Part shown: in pieces, positions 45,404 to 56,833 of the stretch | Layout of the letters: each line of letters begins with the position of its first letter | How positions within the stretch are numbered: position 1 is the first letter of the stretch | Assembly: GCF_003935425.1 (NCBI RefSeq) | Contig: NZ_RHQN01000002.1 | Coordinates: 372,001-436,000 of the forward strand | Direction: 5' to 3' | DNA from: Pseudomonas sp. v388 | GTDB lineage: Bacteria; Pseudomonadota; Gammaproteobacteria; Pseudomonadales; Pseudomonadaceae | Length of the DNA: 64,000 bases | Translations under genes and position numbers: made by a program | Notes under the pieces: model-generated | What the model was told of the DNA's origin: nothing | What the model saw: only the letters and a program-made list of their open reading frames with translations | Databases searched by the model: none

Positions 45404-47854
45404 TCAATCCAGCGCTTTCCAGATATCGCCCGCGTATTCGCGGATGGTCCGGTCGGACGAGAACCAACCCATCCTCGAGGTATTGAGCACCGCCGAGCGC
45501 CACCACTGCTTGGGTTCGTGCCAGCAGGCCTCGACCTTGGCCTGGGCGGCCCAGTACGAGTCGAAGTCGGCGCAGACCAGGAAGCGGTCATACGCCAGCA
45601 ACTGATCCACCAGACCGGCGTAGCGGTTCGGATCGTCCGGCGAGAACACGCCGCCGCGAATCGCCATCAGCACGTCATTCAGGCGCGGCGAAGCGGCCAC
45701 GTCGGCGACGGCGCTGAAATCACCGGTCTGCTTGCGGGCTTCGACCTGCTGCGAGGTCATGCCGAAAATGAACATGTGTTCCTGCCCGATCTGCTCGCTC
45801 ATCTCCACGTTGGCACCGTCCAGCGTGCCGATGGTCAATGCGCCGTTGAGGCCGAACTTCATGTTGCTGGTGCCCGACGCCTCCAGGCCCGCGGTAGAGA
45901 TCTGTTCTGACAGGTCGGCTGCCGGAATGATGCTCTCGGCCAGGCTGACGTTGTAGTTGGGCATGAACACCACTTTGAGCAGGCCACGCACGGTCGGGTC
46001 GTTGTTCACGGTGCGGGCGATATCGTTGGTGAGCTTGACGATCAGCTTGGCCGAGTGATAACTCGCCGCCGCCTTGCCCGCGAAAATCTTCACCCGTGGC
46101 ACCCAGTCCGTACCCGGCTCGGCACGAATCGCCTGATACAGCGCAACGGTATGGAACAGGTTGAGCAACTGGCGCTTGTACTCGTGGATCCGTTTGACCT
46201 GCACGTCGAACATGGCCGCCGGATTGACCGTAATGCCCAGTCGCTCGTGGATGATCGCGGCCAGCGCGCGCTTGCTGTGCAGGCGCTGGTCGGCGAACTG
46301 CTTGCGGAACGAACTCTTCTCGGCAAACGGCTCCAGCTCGATCAACCGGGTTTCGGCGTTGTCCAGCACGTCCTCGCCCAGTGCCTCGACCAGCATCTCG
46401 GTCAGCCGCGGGTTGGCCTGGAACAGCCAGCGCCGGAAAGTGATGCCGTTGGTCTTGTTGTTGATTCGCTCGGGATACAGCTTGTGCAGTTCGGCGAACA
46501 CCGTCTTGCGCATCAGTTGGGTATGCAGCGCCGAGACACCGTTGACGCTGTGGGAACCGAGGAACGCCAGGTTGCCCATGCGCACGCGGCGGCCGTTGTC
46601 TTCTTCGATCAGCGACACGGCGCGCAGCACGTCGAAATCGTGAATGCCCTTGGCGCGCAGCTGGTCGATGTGCTGGGCGTTGATCAGGTAAATGATCTGC
46701 ATATGACGCGGCAGCATGCGCTCCATCAGGCCAACCGACCAGGTTTCCAGCGCTTCAGGCAGCAGCGTGTGGTTCGTATAGCCCAGGGTGTTGACGGTGA
46801 TCTTCCATGCCGTGTCCCAGGAAATGCCGTGGGTGTCGATCAGCAGTCGCATCAGCTCGGCCACCGCGATCGACGGGTGGGTATCGTTCATCTGGATGGC
46901 CGCGTGCTCCGGCAGATCCGTCAGGGTGGCGTGCATGTTCAGGTGGCGGCGCAGCAAGTCCTGCAACGATGCGGAGACGAAGAAGTATTCCTGGCGCAGG
47001 CGCAGTTCCTGGCCGGCCTCGGTGGCGTCATTGGGGTACAGCACGCGGGAAATGCTTTCTGCGCGGACGACTTCGGCGACGGCCCCGAAGTGGTCGCCGG
47101 CGTTGAAGCGTTCCAGGTGCAGGTCTTCCACGGCCCGGGCACGCCACAGTCGTAGCGTGTTGACGCTTGCGCCGCGCCAGCCGACCACCGGCGTGTCATA
47201 GGCAATGGCCCGCACGGTTTCAGCAGGACGCCAGACCTGCCGCGCTTCACCGGTTTCATTCAGGACCGTCTCGACGCTGCCGCTGAAACCGACCGGATAG
47301 ACCACTTCCGGGCGCTCGAACTCCCACGGGTTACCGAAGTCCAGCCAGTTCTCGGTCTGCTCCTGCTGCCAGCCATCCACCACCGCCTGGCGAAACAGGC
47401 CGTGTTCGTAGCGGATACCGTAGCCGTGCCCGGCAATGCCCAGCGTCGACATGCTTTCCATGAAGCAGGCCGCCAGACGACCCAGGCCGCCGTTCCCCAA
47501 GGCCGCGTCCGGTTCGAGGGTGCGGATGCGTTCGATGTCCACCCCAAGCTCGGTCATCGCTTCGCGGGCGATTTCCAGCAGGCCCAGGTTGCTCAGGCTG
47601 TCGTACAGCAGGCGGCCGATGAGAAATTCCAGCGAGAGGTAGTAGACGCGTTTCTGCACCTTGCGATAGATCTGCCGGGTGTGATCCATCCAGTGCTCGA
47701 CCATGTGGTCGCGCGCCGCGAGAGCAATGGCCTCGAACCAGTCATGCTCGAAAGCATGGTCAGGATCCTTGCCCACTGCATAAGTGAGTTTGGCGAGTAC
47801 GGCGGTGCGGAATTCAGCCACATCTGCATCACGAACGAGTGGTTCCTGAGACAT
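45404..47854 (-). CDS. glgP: Glycogen/starch/alpha-glucan phosphorylase
   Basis: 816 residues from the ATG at 47854. A PLP-dependent phosphorylase releasing glucose-1-phosphate from alpha-1,4-glucans. The PLP lysine is in EASGTSNMKFGLNGALTIGTLDGANVE. Also seen are LGNGGLGRLAACFMESM, FQMNDTHPSIAVAELMR (as IQMNDTHPSIA), RIHEYKRQLLN and FMPNYNVSLAE. The frame is open to 47956, but MSQEPLVRDADVAEF has GAGG upstream and fits the family. The other glycogen genes are not in the window. Confidence 0.95.
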   Translation of the reverse strand: MSQEPLVRDADVAEFRTAVLAKLTYAVGKDPDHAFEHDWFEAIALAARDHMVEHWMDHTRQIYRKVQKRVYYLSLEFLIGRLLYDSLSNLGLLEIAREAMTELGVDIERIRTLEPDAALGNGGLGRLAACFMESMSTLGIAGHGYGIRYEHGLFRQAVVDGWQQEQTENWLDFGNPWEFERPEVVYPVGFSGSVETVLNETGEARQVWRPAETVRAIAYDTPVVGWRGASVNTLRLWRARAVEDLHLERFNAGDHFGAVAEVVRAESISRVLYPNDATEAGQELRLRQEYFFVSASLQDLLRRHLNMHATLTDLPEHAAIQMNDTHPSIAVAELMRLLIDTHGISWDTAWKITVNTLGYTNHTLLPEALETWSVGLMERMLPRHMQIIYLINAQHIDQLRAKGIHDFDVLRAVSLIEEDNGRRVRMGNLAFLGSHSVNGVSALHTQLMRKTVFAELHKLYPERINNKTNGITFRRWLFQANPRLTEMLVEALGEDVLDNAETRLIELEPFAEKSSFRKQFADQRLHSKRALAAIIHERLGITVNPAAMFDVQVKRIHEYKRQLLNLFHTVALYQAIRAEPGTDWVPRVKIFAGKAAASYHSAKLIVKLTNDIARTVNNDPTVRGLLKVVFMPNYNVSLAESIIPAADLSEQISTAGLEASGTSNMKFGLNGALTIGTLDGANVEMSEQIGQEHMFIFGMTSQQVEARKQTGDFSAVADVAASPRLNDVLMAIRGGVFSPDDPNRYAGLVDQLLAYDRFLVCADFDSYWAAQAKVEACWHEPKQWWRSAVLNTSRMGWFSSDRTIREYAGDIWKALD

Positions 47855-48134
47855 CGGTACGACCTCAAGTAGTCTGACGAATGAAAAAACGGAATGCTTT
47901 GACTGTAGGCGTGTACTCAGTAATTTCCCGAAAAAAATCAAAATAACTGAACGCACGACCCAGCTTTCGACTCGGGTGGAATGCTCTGGTTCGCCTGTCT
48001 TGCCCCTGGCGGCGCGCCGATTTCCAGTCAGGCACCCGCGGCGATGATGTGCAGCATGCTCATTCCTCGTTTCGGGTTTATGATGCCCAACGGCAGAATG
48101 ATAGAAGCCCCTGAACCGAACCTACGGAGCACCT

Positions 48135-49106
48135 ATGCAGACTTTGTACCCGCAGATCAAACCCTACGCCCGGCATGATCTGGCCGTGGAACAACCGCAT
48201 GTGCTCTACGTCGACGAAAGCGGCTCGCCCGAAGGCCTGCCGGTGGTTTTCATTCATGGCGGGCCGGGTTCGGGTTGCGATGCCCAGAGCCGCCGCTATT
48301 TCGATCCCAACCTGTACCGCATCATCACCTTCGACCAGCGCGGCTGTGGCCGCTCGACGCCCCATGCGAGCCTGGAAAACAATACCACCTGGCATCTGGT
48401 GGAGGATCTGGAGCGTATTCGCGAACATCTGGGCATCGAAAAATGGGTGCTGTTCGGCGGGTCCTGGGGCTCGACCCTGGCGCTGGCCTATGCGCAGACC
48501 CACCCCGAACGCGTTCATGCCATGATCCTGCGCGGCATCTTCCTGTGCCGTCCACAGGAAATCGAATGGTTTTACCAGAAAGGCGCCAGCCGTCTGTTCC
48601 CTGACTACTGGCAGGATTACGTGGCGCCGATCCCGCTGGATGAGCGCGACAACCTGCTGGCAGCCTTCCACAAACGCCTGACCGGCCCGGACCAGATCGC
48701 CCAGATGCATGCGGCCAAGGCCTGGTCCACCTGGGAAGGCCGCACGGCCACCTTGCGCCCCAATCCGCAGGTTGTCGACCGTTTTTCCGAGCCGCAACGG
48801 GCGCTGTCCATTGCACGCATCGAATGCCATTACTTCACCAACAACGCTTTCCTGGAAGAGAACCAGCTGATCCGTGACATGCCCCGGATCGCACACTTGC
48901 CGGGCATCATCGTTCACGGTCGCTACGATGTGATCTGCCCGCTGGATAACGCCTGGGATCTCCATCAGGCCTGGCCCAACAGCGAACTGCAGGTCATCCG
49001 CGACGCCGGCCACGCGGCTGCCGAGCCGGGCATCACCGATGCGCTGGTCCGGGCTGCAGCGCAGATCGCGCGGCGCTTGCTCGACTTGCCGCCCGAAGAA
49101 GCCTGA
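48135..49106 (+). CDS. pip: Proline iminopeptidase
   Basis: A 323-residue alpha/beta hydrolase (peptidase S33) that removes N-terminal proline. The oxyanion segment is [11 protein letters not shown], the nucleophile Ser in [21 protein letters not shown], the acid Asp in [14 protein letters not shown] and the His in [24 protein letters not shown] is the family signature. CGGAGCACCT precedes the ATG. The dtd gene follows 40 bases later on the same strand, a common pairing in Pseudomonas. Confidence 0.94.
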   Translation: MQTLYPQIKPYARHDLAVEQPHVLYVDESGSPEGLPVVFIHGGPGSGCDAQSRRYFDPNLYRIITFDQRGCGRSTPHASLENNTTWHLVEDLERIREHLGIEKWVLFGGSWGSTLALAYAQTHPERVHAMILRGIFLCRPQEIEWFYQKGASRLFPDYWQDYVAPIPLDERDNLLAAFHKRLTGPDQIAQMHAAKAWSTWEGRTATLRPNPQVVDRFSEPQRALSIARIECHYFTNNAFLEENQLIRDMPRIAHLPGIIVHGRYDVICPLDNAWDLHQAWPNSELQVIRDAGHAAAEPGITDALVRAAAQIARRLLDLPPEEA

Positions 49107-49146
49107 TCCGCAGCTCAACTATTTTTCTCGGGACTGGAAAGCGTCT

Positions 49147-49584
49147 ATGAAAGGCTTGTTGCAGCGCGTGAGCAGTGCACGCGTTGAAGTGGAAGGTGAA
49201 GTGGTTGGGGCCATCGCCCAGGGTTTGATGGTGCTGGTGGGGATCGAGCCGCATGACACGCAGGCCAGCGCCGACAAGTTGCTGCATAAACTGCTCAACT
49301 ATCGGGTCTTCAGCGATGACGGCGGCAAGATGAACCTGTCGCTGCGCGACGTGAAGGGCGGATTGCTGCTGGTATCGCAGTTCACGCTGGCGGCGGACAC
49401 GCGAAGCGGCATGCGTCCCAGCTTCTCCAAAGCGGCTCCTCCGGCGCTGGGCCTGGAATTGTTCGATTACCTGTTGAGCCAGGCCGCAAAGGCACATCCG
49501 GATGTAGCATCGGGCCAATTCGGAGCTGACATGCAGGTACATCTAGTGAATGATGGCCCGGTGACATTTCTGCTCGAATCCTGA
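49147..49584 (+). CDS. dtd: D-aminoacyl-tRNA deacylase
   Basis: 145 residues from the ATG at 49147, the usual size. It hydrolyses D-amino acids wrongly attached to tRNA. Both active-site motifs are present: [12 protein letters not shown] (the SQFTL element) and [15 protein letters not shown] (the GPVT element). A longer open frame starts at 49039 but overlaps pip in another frame and adds 36 residues foreign to the family. It follows pip and precedes a 265-base gap before opgG. Confidence 0.95.
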   Translation: MKGLLQRVSSARVEVEGEVVGAIAQGLMVLVGIEPHDTQASADKLLHKLLNYRVFSDDGGKMNLSLRDVKGGLLLVSQFTLAADTRSGMRPSFSKAAPPALGLELFDYLLSQAAKAHPDVASGQFGADMQVHLVNDGPVTFLLES

Positions 49585-49849
49585 ACGGAAAACGTCGACC
49601 GTACGGTGCTCGGATTTTTCGCACATTCGTCTGAAAAATTTCTTCTCACACCTGATGCGTTGAAGCGCGCGCTACTGGATAATCGCGCGTTACAGGATTG
49701 TCAGTGGTTGATCCACTGGGTTATGTCAAACGCGGTTCTGACACCGATTGGGGAATCATTAGGCCCTTTCGGAGTCGGAACAATGCTCGCCAACCCGGCA
49801 TCGATAGCTGGCCGTTGGTTTTTTCATCTGTTTTCGGCGAGGGTTGCTC

Positions 49850-51754
49850 GTGATTGTTAGTCCCTGTGATGCTCCAAAAACACCTGTCAAACGGTTGCGT
49901 AGTGCGCTTTTGGCAAGCTCGGCTCTGGTCTGCCTGTTGGGCTCGGGTCAGCTGTGGGCGTTCAATCTTGATGATGTGGCGGTAAAGGCCAAAGAACTGG
50001 CCGGGCAGAAGTTCGAAGCTCCACGCAGCAACCTGCCGACCGAATTCCGTGAAATGAAGTTTGCGGACTACCAGAAGATTCGTTTCCGCGAAGACAAGGC
50101 TGAGTGGGCAACCGACAAGACGCCGTTCAAGCTGTCTTTCTATCATCAGGGCATGCACTTCGATACCCCGGTAAAAATCAACGAAGTCACGGCCACCACC
50201 GTCGAAGAGATCAAGTACGACAGCGCTCGTTTCGATTTCGGCGACGTGAAGTTCGACCCCAAATCCACCGAAAAGCTCGGCTACGCCGGTTTCCGCGTCC
50301 TCTACCCGATCAACAAGGACGACAAGCAGGACGAGATCATGACCATGCTGGGCGCGAGCTATTTCCGCGTGATCGGCAAAGGTCAGGTCTACGGCTTGTC
50401 CGCTCGCGGCATGGCCATCGACACCGCCGCTTCGACCGGCGAAGAGTTTCCGCGCTTCAAGGAGTTCTGGATCGAGAAGCCGGGCGCCGACGACAACCAT
50501 CTGGTGATCTTCGCGCTGCTCGATTCGCCTCGCGCCACCGGCGCTTACCAGCTGACCCTGCGTCCGGGCACCAACACCCTGGTCGACGTGAAGTCGCGCA
50601 TGTTCCTGCGTGACAAGGTCACCAAGCTGGGCGTTGCACCGTTGACCAGCATGTTCCTGTTCGGCGCCAACCAGCCGTCCCGCGTGCCCAACTATCGTCG
50701 TGAACTGCACGACTCCAGCGGTCTGTCCATCCAGGCAGCCAATGGCGAGTGGGTATGGCGTCCGCTGAACAACCCTAAACACCTGGCCGTCAGCAGCTTC
50801 TCGGTCGAGAATCCGCGTGGTTTCGGTCTGCTGCAACGTGGCCGCGACTTCAGCCAGTACGAAGACCTCGACGACCGCTACGACAAGCGCCCAAGCGCCT
50901 GGATCGAGCCGAAGGGCGATTGGGGCAAGGGTACGGTCGATCTGGTCGAGATCCCGACCGCCGACGAAACCAATGACAACATCGTTGCGTTCTGGAAGCC
51001 GGAAACCCTGGCTGCGCCGGGCGAGCCGATGAACTTCGATTACCGCATTCACTGGACCATGCAGGAAAACGCGATCCACTCGCCGGACCTGGGTTGGGTC
51101 AAGCAGACCCAGCGTTCCATCGGTGACGTGCGTCAGTCCAATCTGGTCCGTCAGCCTGACGGCAGCCTGGCATTCCTGGTCGATTTCGTCGGCCCGGTGC
51201 TTGCCGCACTGCCTGAAGACAAGACCATCCGCAGCCAGGTCACCACCGACGACAACGTCGAGCTGGTCGAGAACAACCTGCGCTACAACCCGGTCACCAA
51301 GGGCTATCGTCTGACCCTGCGCGTCAAGGTCAAGGACAGCAACAAGCCGACCGAAATGCGCGCTTACCTGCTGCGCGAGATTCCGGCCGAACCGGGCAAG
51401 GAACCTGCACTGCTGGTTGCGGACAAAACAGAAGAGAAGAAGGTCGTCAAGGAAGCTGCGAAACCTGCAGTCGCCAAGGACACCGCTACCGACAAGGTCG
51501 AAGTCGCCAAGGCTGATCCAGCCAAGCCCGACGCCGCCAAAGCGGATGCCGCCAAACCTGACGCTGCAAAAGGCGATGCCGCCAAGGCCGAGCCTGCGAA
51601 AGCCGACGTCGCCAAGGCGGAAGTCGCCAAGGACAAGGACGGTAAAGAGATCCAGCAGCCCGAAACAGAGGCCGCACCCACCCATCCAGAGCCGGCCAAG
51701 ACGTTGCAAGTCATGACCGAGACCTGGAGTTATCAGTTGCCGAGCGATGAGTAA
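49850..51754 (+). CDS. opgG: Periplasmic glucan biosynthesis protein OpgG with repeat-rich tail
   Basis: 634 residues. It works with OpgH in making and modifying osmoregulated periplasmic glucans, needed for osmotic adaptation and, in P. syringae, virulence. The signal peptide ends GQLWA before [15 protein letters not shown]. The OpgG domain ([21 protein letters not shown]..., [28 protein letters not shown]) runs to about residue 530. A Lys/Ala/Asp-rich tract at about 553-597, coded by 15-bp repeats, then precedes the conserved end [12 protein letters not shown]. That makes it much longer than the E. coli protein of about 511. The GTG at 49850 has GAGGG eight bases upstream. Confidence 0.94.
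   Translation: MIVSPCDAPKTPVKRLRSALLASSALVCLLGSGQLWAFNLDDVAVKAKELAGQKFEAPRSNLPTEFREMKFADYQKIRFREDKAEWATDKTPFKLSFYHQGMHFDTPVKINEVTATTVEEIKYDSARFDFGDVKFDPKSTEKLGYAGFRVLYPINKDDKQDEIMTMLGASYFRVIGKGQVYGLSARGMAIDTAASTGEEFPRFKEFWIEKPGADDNHLVIFALLDSPRATGAYQLTLRPGTNTLVDVKSRMFLRDKVTKLGVAPLTSMFLFGANQPSRVPNYRRELHDSSGLSIQAANGEWVWRPLNNPKHLAVSSFSVENPRGFGLLQRGRDFSQYEDLDDRYDKRPSAWIEPKGDWGKGTVDLVEIPTADETNDNIVAFWKPETLAAPGEPMNFDYRIHWTMQENAIHSPDLGWVKQTQRSIGDVRQSNLVRQPDGSLAFLVDFVGPVLAALPEDKTIRSQVTTDDNVELVENNLRYNPVTKGYRLTLRVKVKDSNKPTEMRAYLLREIPAEPGKEPALLVADKTEEKKVVKEAAKPAVAKDTATDKVEVAKADPAKPDAAKADAAKPDAAKGDAAKAEPAKADVAKAEVAKDKDGKEIQQPETEAAPTHPEPAKTLQVMTETWSYQLPSDE
51506..51640 (+). repeat. In-frame 15-bp tandem repeats in opgG
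   Basis: Nine consecutive 15-base units begin GCCAAG or close variants; the last unit is diverged. They encode five-residue units such as [25 protein letters not shown]. The frame is kept, so copy-number changes would alter only tract length. Confidence 0.85.
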
Positions 51755-54326
51755 TTCAGTTCCGGTGCCAGTATCACTCGAAGAGTATCTGGCCCACTTA
51801 CCGATGACGGACGCGCAGCGGGCAGAACTTGCCAGCTGCAACTCGTTCGCCGAGCTGCATGAACGCCTGTCGGCCCAGTCGGTCAGCGAAACCACCGGAG
51901 CCGCCCAGGCTTCGGTGGGCCGTCGCCTGACGCTGTCCACCGCCGATGAGTTGCAGGACGCCGAGATGCTCGCCGTCGATGCCAACGGTCGCCTGTGCCT
52001 CAAGGCTACTCCACCGATTCGCCGCACCAAGGTCGTGCCCGAGCCGTGGCGCACCAATATCCTGGTGCGTGGCTGGCGTCGCCTGACCGGCAAGACCAAT
52101 CCGCCCAAGCCGGATCACAGCGATCTGCCGAAAGATCTGCCCGAGTCGCGCTGGCGTACCGTGGGTTCGATCCGCCGCTATATCCTGCTGATCCTTATGC
52201 TGGGGCAGACCATCGTTGCCGGCTGGTACATGAAAGGCATCCTGCCGTATCAGGGCTGGTCGCTGGTATCGCTGGACGAAATCACCCGCCAGACTTTCGT
52301 GCAAACCGCTTTGCAGGTTCTGCCGTATGCGCTGCAGACCAGCATCCTGTTGCTGTTCGGAATTCTGTTCTGCTGGGTATCGGCTGGTTTCTGGACCGCG
52401 CTGATGGGCTTTCTCGAATTGCTCACCGGCCGCGACAAGTACCGCATCTCGGGCGCAAGCGCCGGCAATGAGCCGATCGAAGCCGGTGCGCGTACTGCGT
52501 TGGTGATGCCGATCTGCAATGAAGACGTGCCTCGCGTGTTCGCCGGTCTGCGTGCGACTTTCGAATCGGTGGCTGCCACTGGCGATCTGGACCGCTTCGA
52601 TTTCTTCGTGCTCAGCGACACCAACGACACCGATATCGCCGTGGCCGAGCAACAGGCCTGGCTGGATGTGTGCCGCGAGACCAAAGGCTTCGGCAAAATC
52701 TTTTATCGCCGTCGTCGCCGTCGCGTGAAGCGCAAGAGCGGCAACCTCGACGACTTCTGCCGTCGTTGGGGCAGCGATTATCGCTACATGGTCGTGCTCG
52801 ACGCCGACAGCGTCATGAGCGGTGAGTGTCTCACCAGCCTGGTGCGCCTGATGGAAGCGACGCCGGACGCCGGTATCATCCAGACCGCGCCGCGTGCGTC
52901 GGGCATGGACACGCTGTATGCGCGCATGCAGCAGTTTGCGACCCGCGTTTACGGCCCGCTGTTCACGGCCGGCCTGCACTTCTGGCAGCTGGGTGAATCC
53001 CACTACTGGGGTCACAACGCGATCATCCGCATGAAGCCGTTCATCGAGCACTGCGCCCTGGCGCCGCTGCCCGGTAAAGGTGCCTTCGCCGGTGCGATTC
53101 TCTCCCACGACTTCGTTGAAGCTGCGCTCATGCGCCGTGCCGGCTGGGGCGTGTGGATTGCGTACGATCTGCCGGGCAGTTATGAAGAGTTGCCGCCGAA
53201 CCTGCTGGACGAACTCAAGCGTGACCGTCGCTGGTGCCACGGCAACCTGATGAACTTCAGGCTGTTCCTGGTCAAGGGCATGCACCCGGTTCACCGGGCC
53301 GTGTTCCTGACTGGCGTGATGTCCTACCTGTCGGCGCCGCTATGGTTCTTCTTCCTGGTGTTGTCCACCGCCTTGCTGGCGATGAACACGCTGATGGAGC
53401 CGACCTACTTCCTTGAGCCACGCCAGTTGTATCCGCTCTGGCCGCAATGGCACCCGGAAAAAGCCGTCGCGCTTTTCTCCACCACCATTGTCCTGCTGTT
53501 CCTGCCCAAGCTGCTCAGTATCATTCTGATCTGGGCCAAGGGTGCGACAGGCTATGGCGGCCGCATCAAGGTCACGCTGTCGATGCTGATGGAGATGCTG
53601 TTCTCCATGCTGCTGGCTCCGGTGCGCATGCTGTTCCACACTCGTTTCGTACTGGCTGCGTTCCTGGGCTGGGCCGCGACCTGGAATTCGCCGCAGCGTG
53701 ACGATGACTCCACGCCGTGGATCGAAGCCGTGAAGCGTCATGGCCCGCAAACGCTGCTGGGTGCGTGCTGGGCTCTGCTGGTGTTCTGGCTGAACCCGAG
53801 CTTCCTGTGGTGGCTGGCGCCTATCGTGGTGTCGTTGATGCTGTCGATTCCGGTGTCGGTGATTTCCAGCCGCACCAATCTGGGCCTCAAGGCGCGTGAC
53901 GAGAAGCTGTTCCTGATTCCGGAGGAGTACGACACGCCGCAGGAACTGATCTCGACCGACAAGTACACCCACGAGAACCGCTGGCATGCGCTGAAAGATG
54001 GCTTCATTCGTGCAGTCGTCGATCCGCAGCAGAACGCGCTGGCCTGCGCATTGGCGACCTCGCGTCACCGTACAGCCAAGCCGATCGAAGTGGTGCGCAT
54101 GGAGCGCGTCGATCACGCCCTGGCCGTCGGGCCGGACAAGCTCAGCAACCATGAGCGGCTGATGCTGCTCAGCGACCCGGTCGCCTTGGGTCGCTTGCAT
54201 GAGCGAGTCTGGAGCGAAGGCCACGAAGCATGGCTCGCTGCGTGGAGAGCTTCCATCGAAGCCGACCCGCATGCGCCGCTGCTGCCGTTGCAGCCGCTGC
54301 AAACGCCGCAGCCGGTTCTGGTCTGA
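51747..54326 (+). CDS. opgH: Glucan biosynthesis glucosyltransferase OpgH
   Basis: An 859-residue inner-membrane GT2 enzyme that polymerises glucose from UDP-glucose into the beta-1,2 backbone of periplasmic glucans and moves it across the membrane. The catalytic domain holds [34 protein letters not shown] (DxD region), the acceptor-site [11 protein letters not shown] and the RRW of [10 protein letters not shown]. Two spans precede the catalytic domain and several follow it ([27 protein letters not shown] onward). The start overlaps the opgG stop by eight bases, so translation is coupled. A strong terminator follows. Confidence 0.95.
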   Translation: MSNSVPVPVSLEEYLAHLPMTDAQRAELASCNSFAELHERLSAQSVSETTGAAQASVGRRLTLSTADELQDAEMLAVDANGRLCLKATPPIRRTKVVPEPWRTNILVRGWRRLTGKTNPPKPDHSDLPKDLPESRWRTVGSIRRYILLILMLGQTIVAGWYMKGILPYQGWSLVSLDEITRQTFVQTALQVLPYALQTSILLLFGILFCWVSAGFWTALMGFLELLTGRDKYRISGASAGNEPIEAGARTALVMPICNEDVPRVFAGLRATFESVAATGDLDRFDFFVLSDTNDTDIAVAEQQAWLDVCRETKGFGKIFYRRRRRRVKRKSGNLDDFCRRWGSDYRYMVVLDADSVMSGECLTSLVRLMEATPDAGIIQTAPRASGMDTLYARMQQFATRVYGPLFTAGLHFWQLGESHYWGHNAIIRMKPFIEHCALAPLPGKGAFAGAILSHDFVEAALMRRAGWGVWIAYDLPGSYEELPPNLLDELKRDRRWCHGNLMNFRLFLVKGMHPVHRAVFLTGVMSYLSAPLWFFFLVLSTALLAMNTLMEPTYFLEPRQLYPLWPQWHPEKAVALFSTTIVLLFLPKLLSIILIWAKGATGYGGRIKVTLSMLMEMLFSMLLAPVRMLFHTRFVLAAFLGWAATWNSPQRDDDSTPWIEAVKRHGPQTLLGACWALLVFWLNPSFLWWLAPIVVSLMLSIPVSVISSRTNLGLKARDEKLFLIPEEYDTPQELISTDKYTHENRWHALKDGFIRAVVDPQQNALACALATSRHRTAKPIEVVRMERVDHALAVGPDKLSNHERLMLLSDPVALGRLHERVWSEGHEAWLAAWRASIEADPHAPLLPLQPLQTPQPVLV

Positions 54327-54341
54327 TAGCAAGCCGGTAAC

Positions 54342-54378
54342 AAAAACGCCTCTGAAGTCTGGCTTCAGGGGCGTTTTT
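54342..54378 (+). terminator. Rho-independent terminator of opgGH
   Basis: ACGCCTCTGAAG pairs with CTTCAGGGGCGT (12 pairs, one G-U) around a 5-base loop. An A-run precedes and a T-run of five follows. It starts 16 bases after the opgH stop. The A-run means it can also work for the opposing transcript. Confidence 0.9.
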
Positions 54379-54410
54379 GTTTAAGGACCTGGGTGTGACG
54401 ATTTCTCTGC

Positions 54411-54634
54411 AGGAGCGAGCTTGCTCGCGATCTGCCGTGCAGCGGCAGCAAAACCGGTGTACTCACCAGACCTAGCGACTGCATCGTCTGGATTGCCAGC
54501 AAGACGGATGTCGCGAAGAGGCCAGTACATCCGCAGCCCTGTGTTGGCTGAAAGGACGTCTTCGCAATGGATCTGCTGTGGATGTACCTATTATTGCTGC
54601 CGCTGCGCGACAGATCGCGAGCAAGGTCGCTCCT
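54411..54634. repeat. Large REP-derived inverted repeat
   Basis: The left arm AGGAGCGAGCTTGCTCGCGA to TCTG (54411-54434) matches the complement of the right arm (54611-54634) at 23 of 24 bases. Pairing continues inward through GCAGCGGCAGCAA (54439-54451, complement at 54594-54606). The 142-base centre contains a further nested pair, GTACATCCGCAGC / GCTGTGGATGTAC. The 20 bases at 54590-54609 are identical to the repeat at thyA. Confidence 0.75.
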
Positions 54635-54702
54635 ACATAGACCGCGGCGCACCTACGAAGCCTGCCTCCCACAGGTTCGCGGCGCTTTTGATTTTGGTCG
54701 GG

Positions 54703-56646
54703 TCAGCTCACCCTGAATTTCCCCACCAGCGCCTTCAAATGACTGCCCAATCTTGCCAGCTCCACGCTGGAGGCGGCGGTTTCTTCGCTGGCGGTGGCGG
54801 TCTGTTCGGAGATATTGCGCACGCTGAGCACGTTGCGGTTGATCTGTTCGGCGACCACGCTCTGTTGCTCGCTGGCGGTAGCGATCTGGCGGTTCATGTC
54901 CTGGATCGCCGCCACGGTACGGGTGATCTGCTCAAGCGCGTCACCGGCGCGGCGGCTGAGGTCCACGCTGTTGTCGGTCAGGCTTCGGCTGGCATCCAGC
55001 GTGGTAGCCACCTGCTGGGTGCCGTGCTGCAACGCGGCAATCAACTCTTCGATCTCTTCGGTTGACTCCTGGGTGCGCTGCGCCAGGCTGCGCACTTCAT
55101 CGGCCACCACGGCAAAGCCGCGACCCGCTTCGCCTGCGCGGGCGGCTTCGATGGCGGCATTGAGCGCCAGCAGGTTGGTCTGTTGCGAGACCGACTTGAT
55201 CACGTCCAGCACGCCCACGATCTTGCCGCTTTCCTGCTTGAGCGTGTTCATCGCGTGGGTGGAATTGACGACTTCCCGGGCCAGCTGCTCGATCTGGTCT
55301 ATGGCCTGACCCACCACGCTGTCGCCGCTGCGCGCTTGCTGGTCGGCATGGGTGGCGGCTTGCGAAGCCTGCTGGGCGTTGTGAGCGACCTCCTGCACGG
55401 TGGCCGACATCTGGTTCATGGCCGTGGCCACCTGGTCGGTCTCCACCTTTTGATCGTTGACCCCGGCGCAGGTTTGCTCGGTGACGGCAGACAGCTGTTC
55501 CGCAGCACTGGCCAGTTGTGTGACGCCGTCGCCGATGCCGCCGATCAGCTCGCGCAGGCCCAGGGTCATGGCTTGCATGCTGCCCTGAAGCTGACCCAAT
55601 TCATCCCTGCGCTCGATGTGCAGATCCTGGCTGAGATCGCCGTTGGCGATTCGACCCGCCGCGATCAGCGTCAGACGCAACGGGGCAATGATCTGATGGG
55701 TCATCACCCAGGCCGCCAGCACGCCGATCATCAGCGCCAGGGCTGCCACGCCGCTCAGGGTGGTGCGTGACGCTGCCGCCTGACTGTCGCGCTGGGTGCT
55801 TTGCAGGCCCAGCAATTGGGCCACCGAAGCCAGCATCTTGTCGCCCAGTGCTTCCATGCCTTCCTGGTCGGCTTCGACCTTGACCCGTATTTCCTTGAAG
55901 CGGTTCAACTGATCGCGGTATTGCTGCAAGGCATCGTTAGCCGGCTTCAGCCCCTGGATATTCTCATCCGCCTGATCCTGGGATATCTGCGTCACTTCCT
56001 TGAGCGCTTCATCGATGGCCACGACGGCCGCCGTTTCGTCGGCTTCCTTACCGGTGAAGGTGTACGCCTGCACCTGATAGCGGGCCACCTGGATCTGCTG
56101 CTTGAGCTGCGAGAGGTTGGTGAATTCGTCCAGGCGTTCGCTGTTGTCCTGCTCCTGGCTGACGGCCTTGAGCACTTCGGCTTCAACTTGCGCCACGGCC
56201 TTGACCGCCTGTTCCGAATGCTGCTCCAGACGCGCACGGGACTCGTCGCCCGCCTTGCGGTCGACACCCAGCTCGGTGAACGCCGCTTCCATGCGGCTGA
56301 CCAGCTGGCTCTGTTCGTTGAGCATTTCCAGGCTGCGCGGGTCATCGATTTCCTTGCGCAGCTTGCTCAAGTGCTCTTCCAGCTCATTGAGCCGGTCGAA
56401 AACCCGTTGGGCCGTTTCGCTGCCGGGTTCGGCGCGGAAAATGATGCGCTCGGCACGCAAATCCTTGGTCATATTGCTCAGCTGACCAATCGACGACAGC
56501 GATTCGGAGCGCTCGATCATGGCGTCCAGACCATGCCAGCCGGTGAGCGTGATAGCCAATGTCAGTAGCAGCACCAGGCCGAAGCCCAGGGAAAGTTTGA
56601 GTTTGACGCTCATGTTGCCGAGCGGCCGGGCGATCCATCGAAACAT
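54703..56646 (-). CDS. Methyl-accepting chemotaxis protein (first of tandem pair)
   Basis: 647 residues from the ATG at 56646 (AGGAG eight bases upstream). Layout: membrane span at about 13-33 ([22 protein letters not shown]), a roughly 250-residue all-helical periplasmic sensor, which may be the double four-helix (HBM) type, a second span at about 295-315 ([24 protein letters not shown]), HAMP, then the signalling domain with the hairpin tip [23 protein letters not shown]. It ends [10 protein letters not shown] with no CheR-tethering pentapeptide. The ligand is unknown; HBM receptors often sense organic acids. Confidence 0.9.
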   Translation of the reverse strand: MFRWIARPLGNMSVKLKLSLGFGLVLLLTLAITLTGWHGLDAMIERSESLSSIGQLSNMTKDLRAERIIFRAEPGSETAQRVFDRLNELEEHLSKLRKEIDDPRSLEMLNEQSQLVSRMEAAFTELGVDRKAGDESRARLEQHSEQAVKAVAQVEAEVLKAVSQEQDNSERLDEFTNLSQLKQQIQVARYQVQAYTFTGKEADETAAVVAIDEALKEVTQISQDQADENIQGLKPANDALQQYRDQLNRFKEIRVKVEADQEGMEALGDKMLASVAQLLGLQSTQRDSQAAASRTTLSGVAALALMIGVLAAWVMTHQIIAPLRLTLIAAGRIANGDLSQDLHIERRDELGQLQGSMQAMTLGLRELIGGIGDGVTQLASAAEQLSAVTEQTCAGVNDQKVETDQVATAMNQMSATVQEVAHNAQQASQAATHADQQARSGDSVVGQAIDQIEQLAREVVNSTHAMNTLKQESGKIVGVLDVIKSVSQQTNLLALNAAIEAARAGEAGRGFAVVADEVRSLAQRTQESTEEIEELIAALQHGTQQVATTLDASRSLTDNSVDLSRRAGDALEQITRTVAAIQDMNRQIATASEQQSVVAEQINRNVLSVRNISEQTATASEETAASSVELARLGSHLKALVGKFRVS

Positions 56647-56833
56647 GGGAAGACTCCTGCAAGAACGAACGAAAGCAGGCCCAGAGCATTGGTGGCCTGC
56701 GTTACGAGCGCATCGGCAAGGGTCGGGATCGCACGACCTGAAACGGTCGTAGGAGATTTCCGAGCAGGGGACGTCAGTGACCTGCGTCACACTCCCCGCC
56801 GACCTCAAGGCCTGCGGGGCAGCGTGACGACGA

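Larger units (their letters stand above)
54327..54702. other. 376-base intergenic region after opgH
   Basis: It holds the opgGH terminator (54342-54378) and a long REP-derived inverted repeat (54411-54634). No credible coding sequence is present. The remaining 68 bases lead to the convergent chemoreceptor gene's stop. Confidence 0.7.

Noticed and set aside
51506-51640. opgG repeat tract as a frameshift or assembly artefact
   Set aside because: All units are multiples of three, in frame, and the conserved OpgG C-terminus follows correctly.
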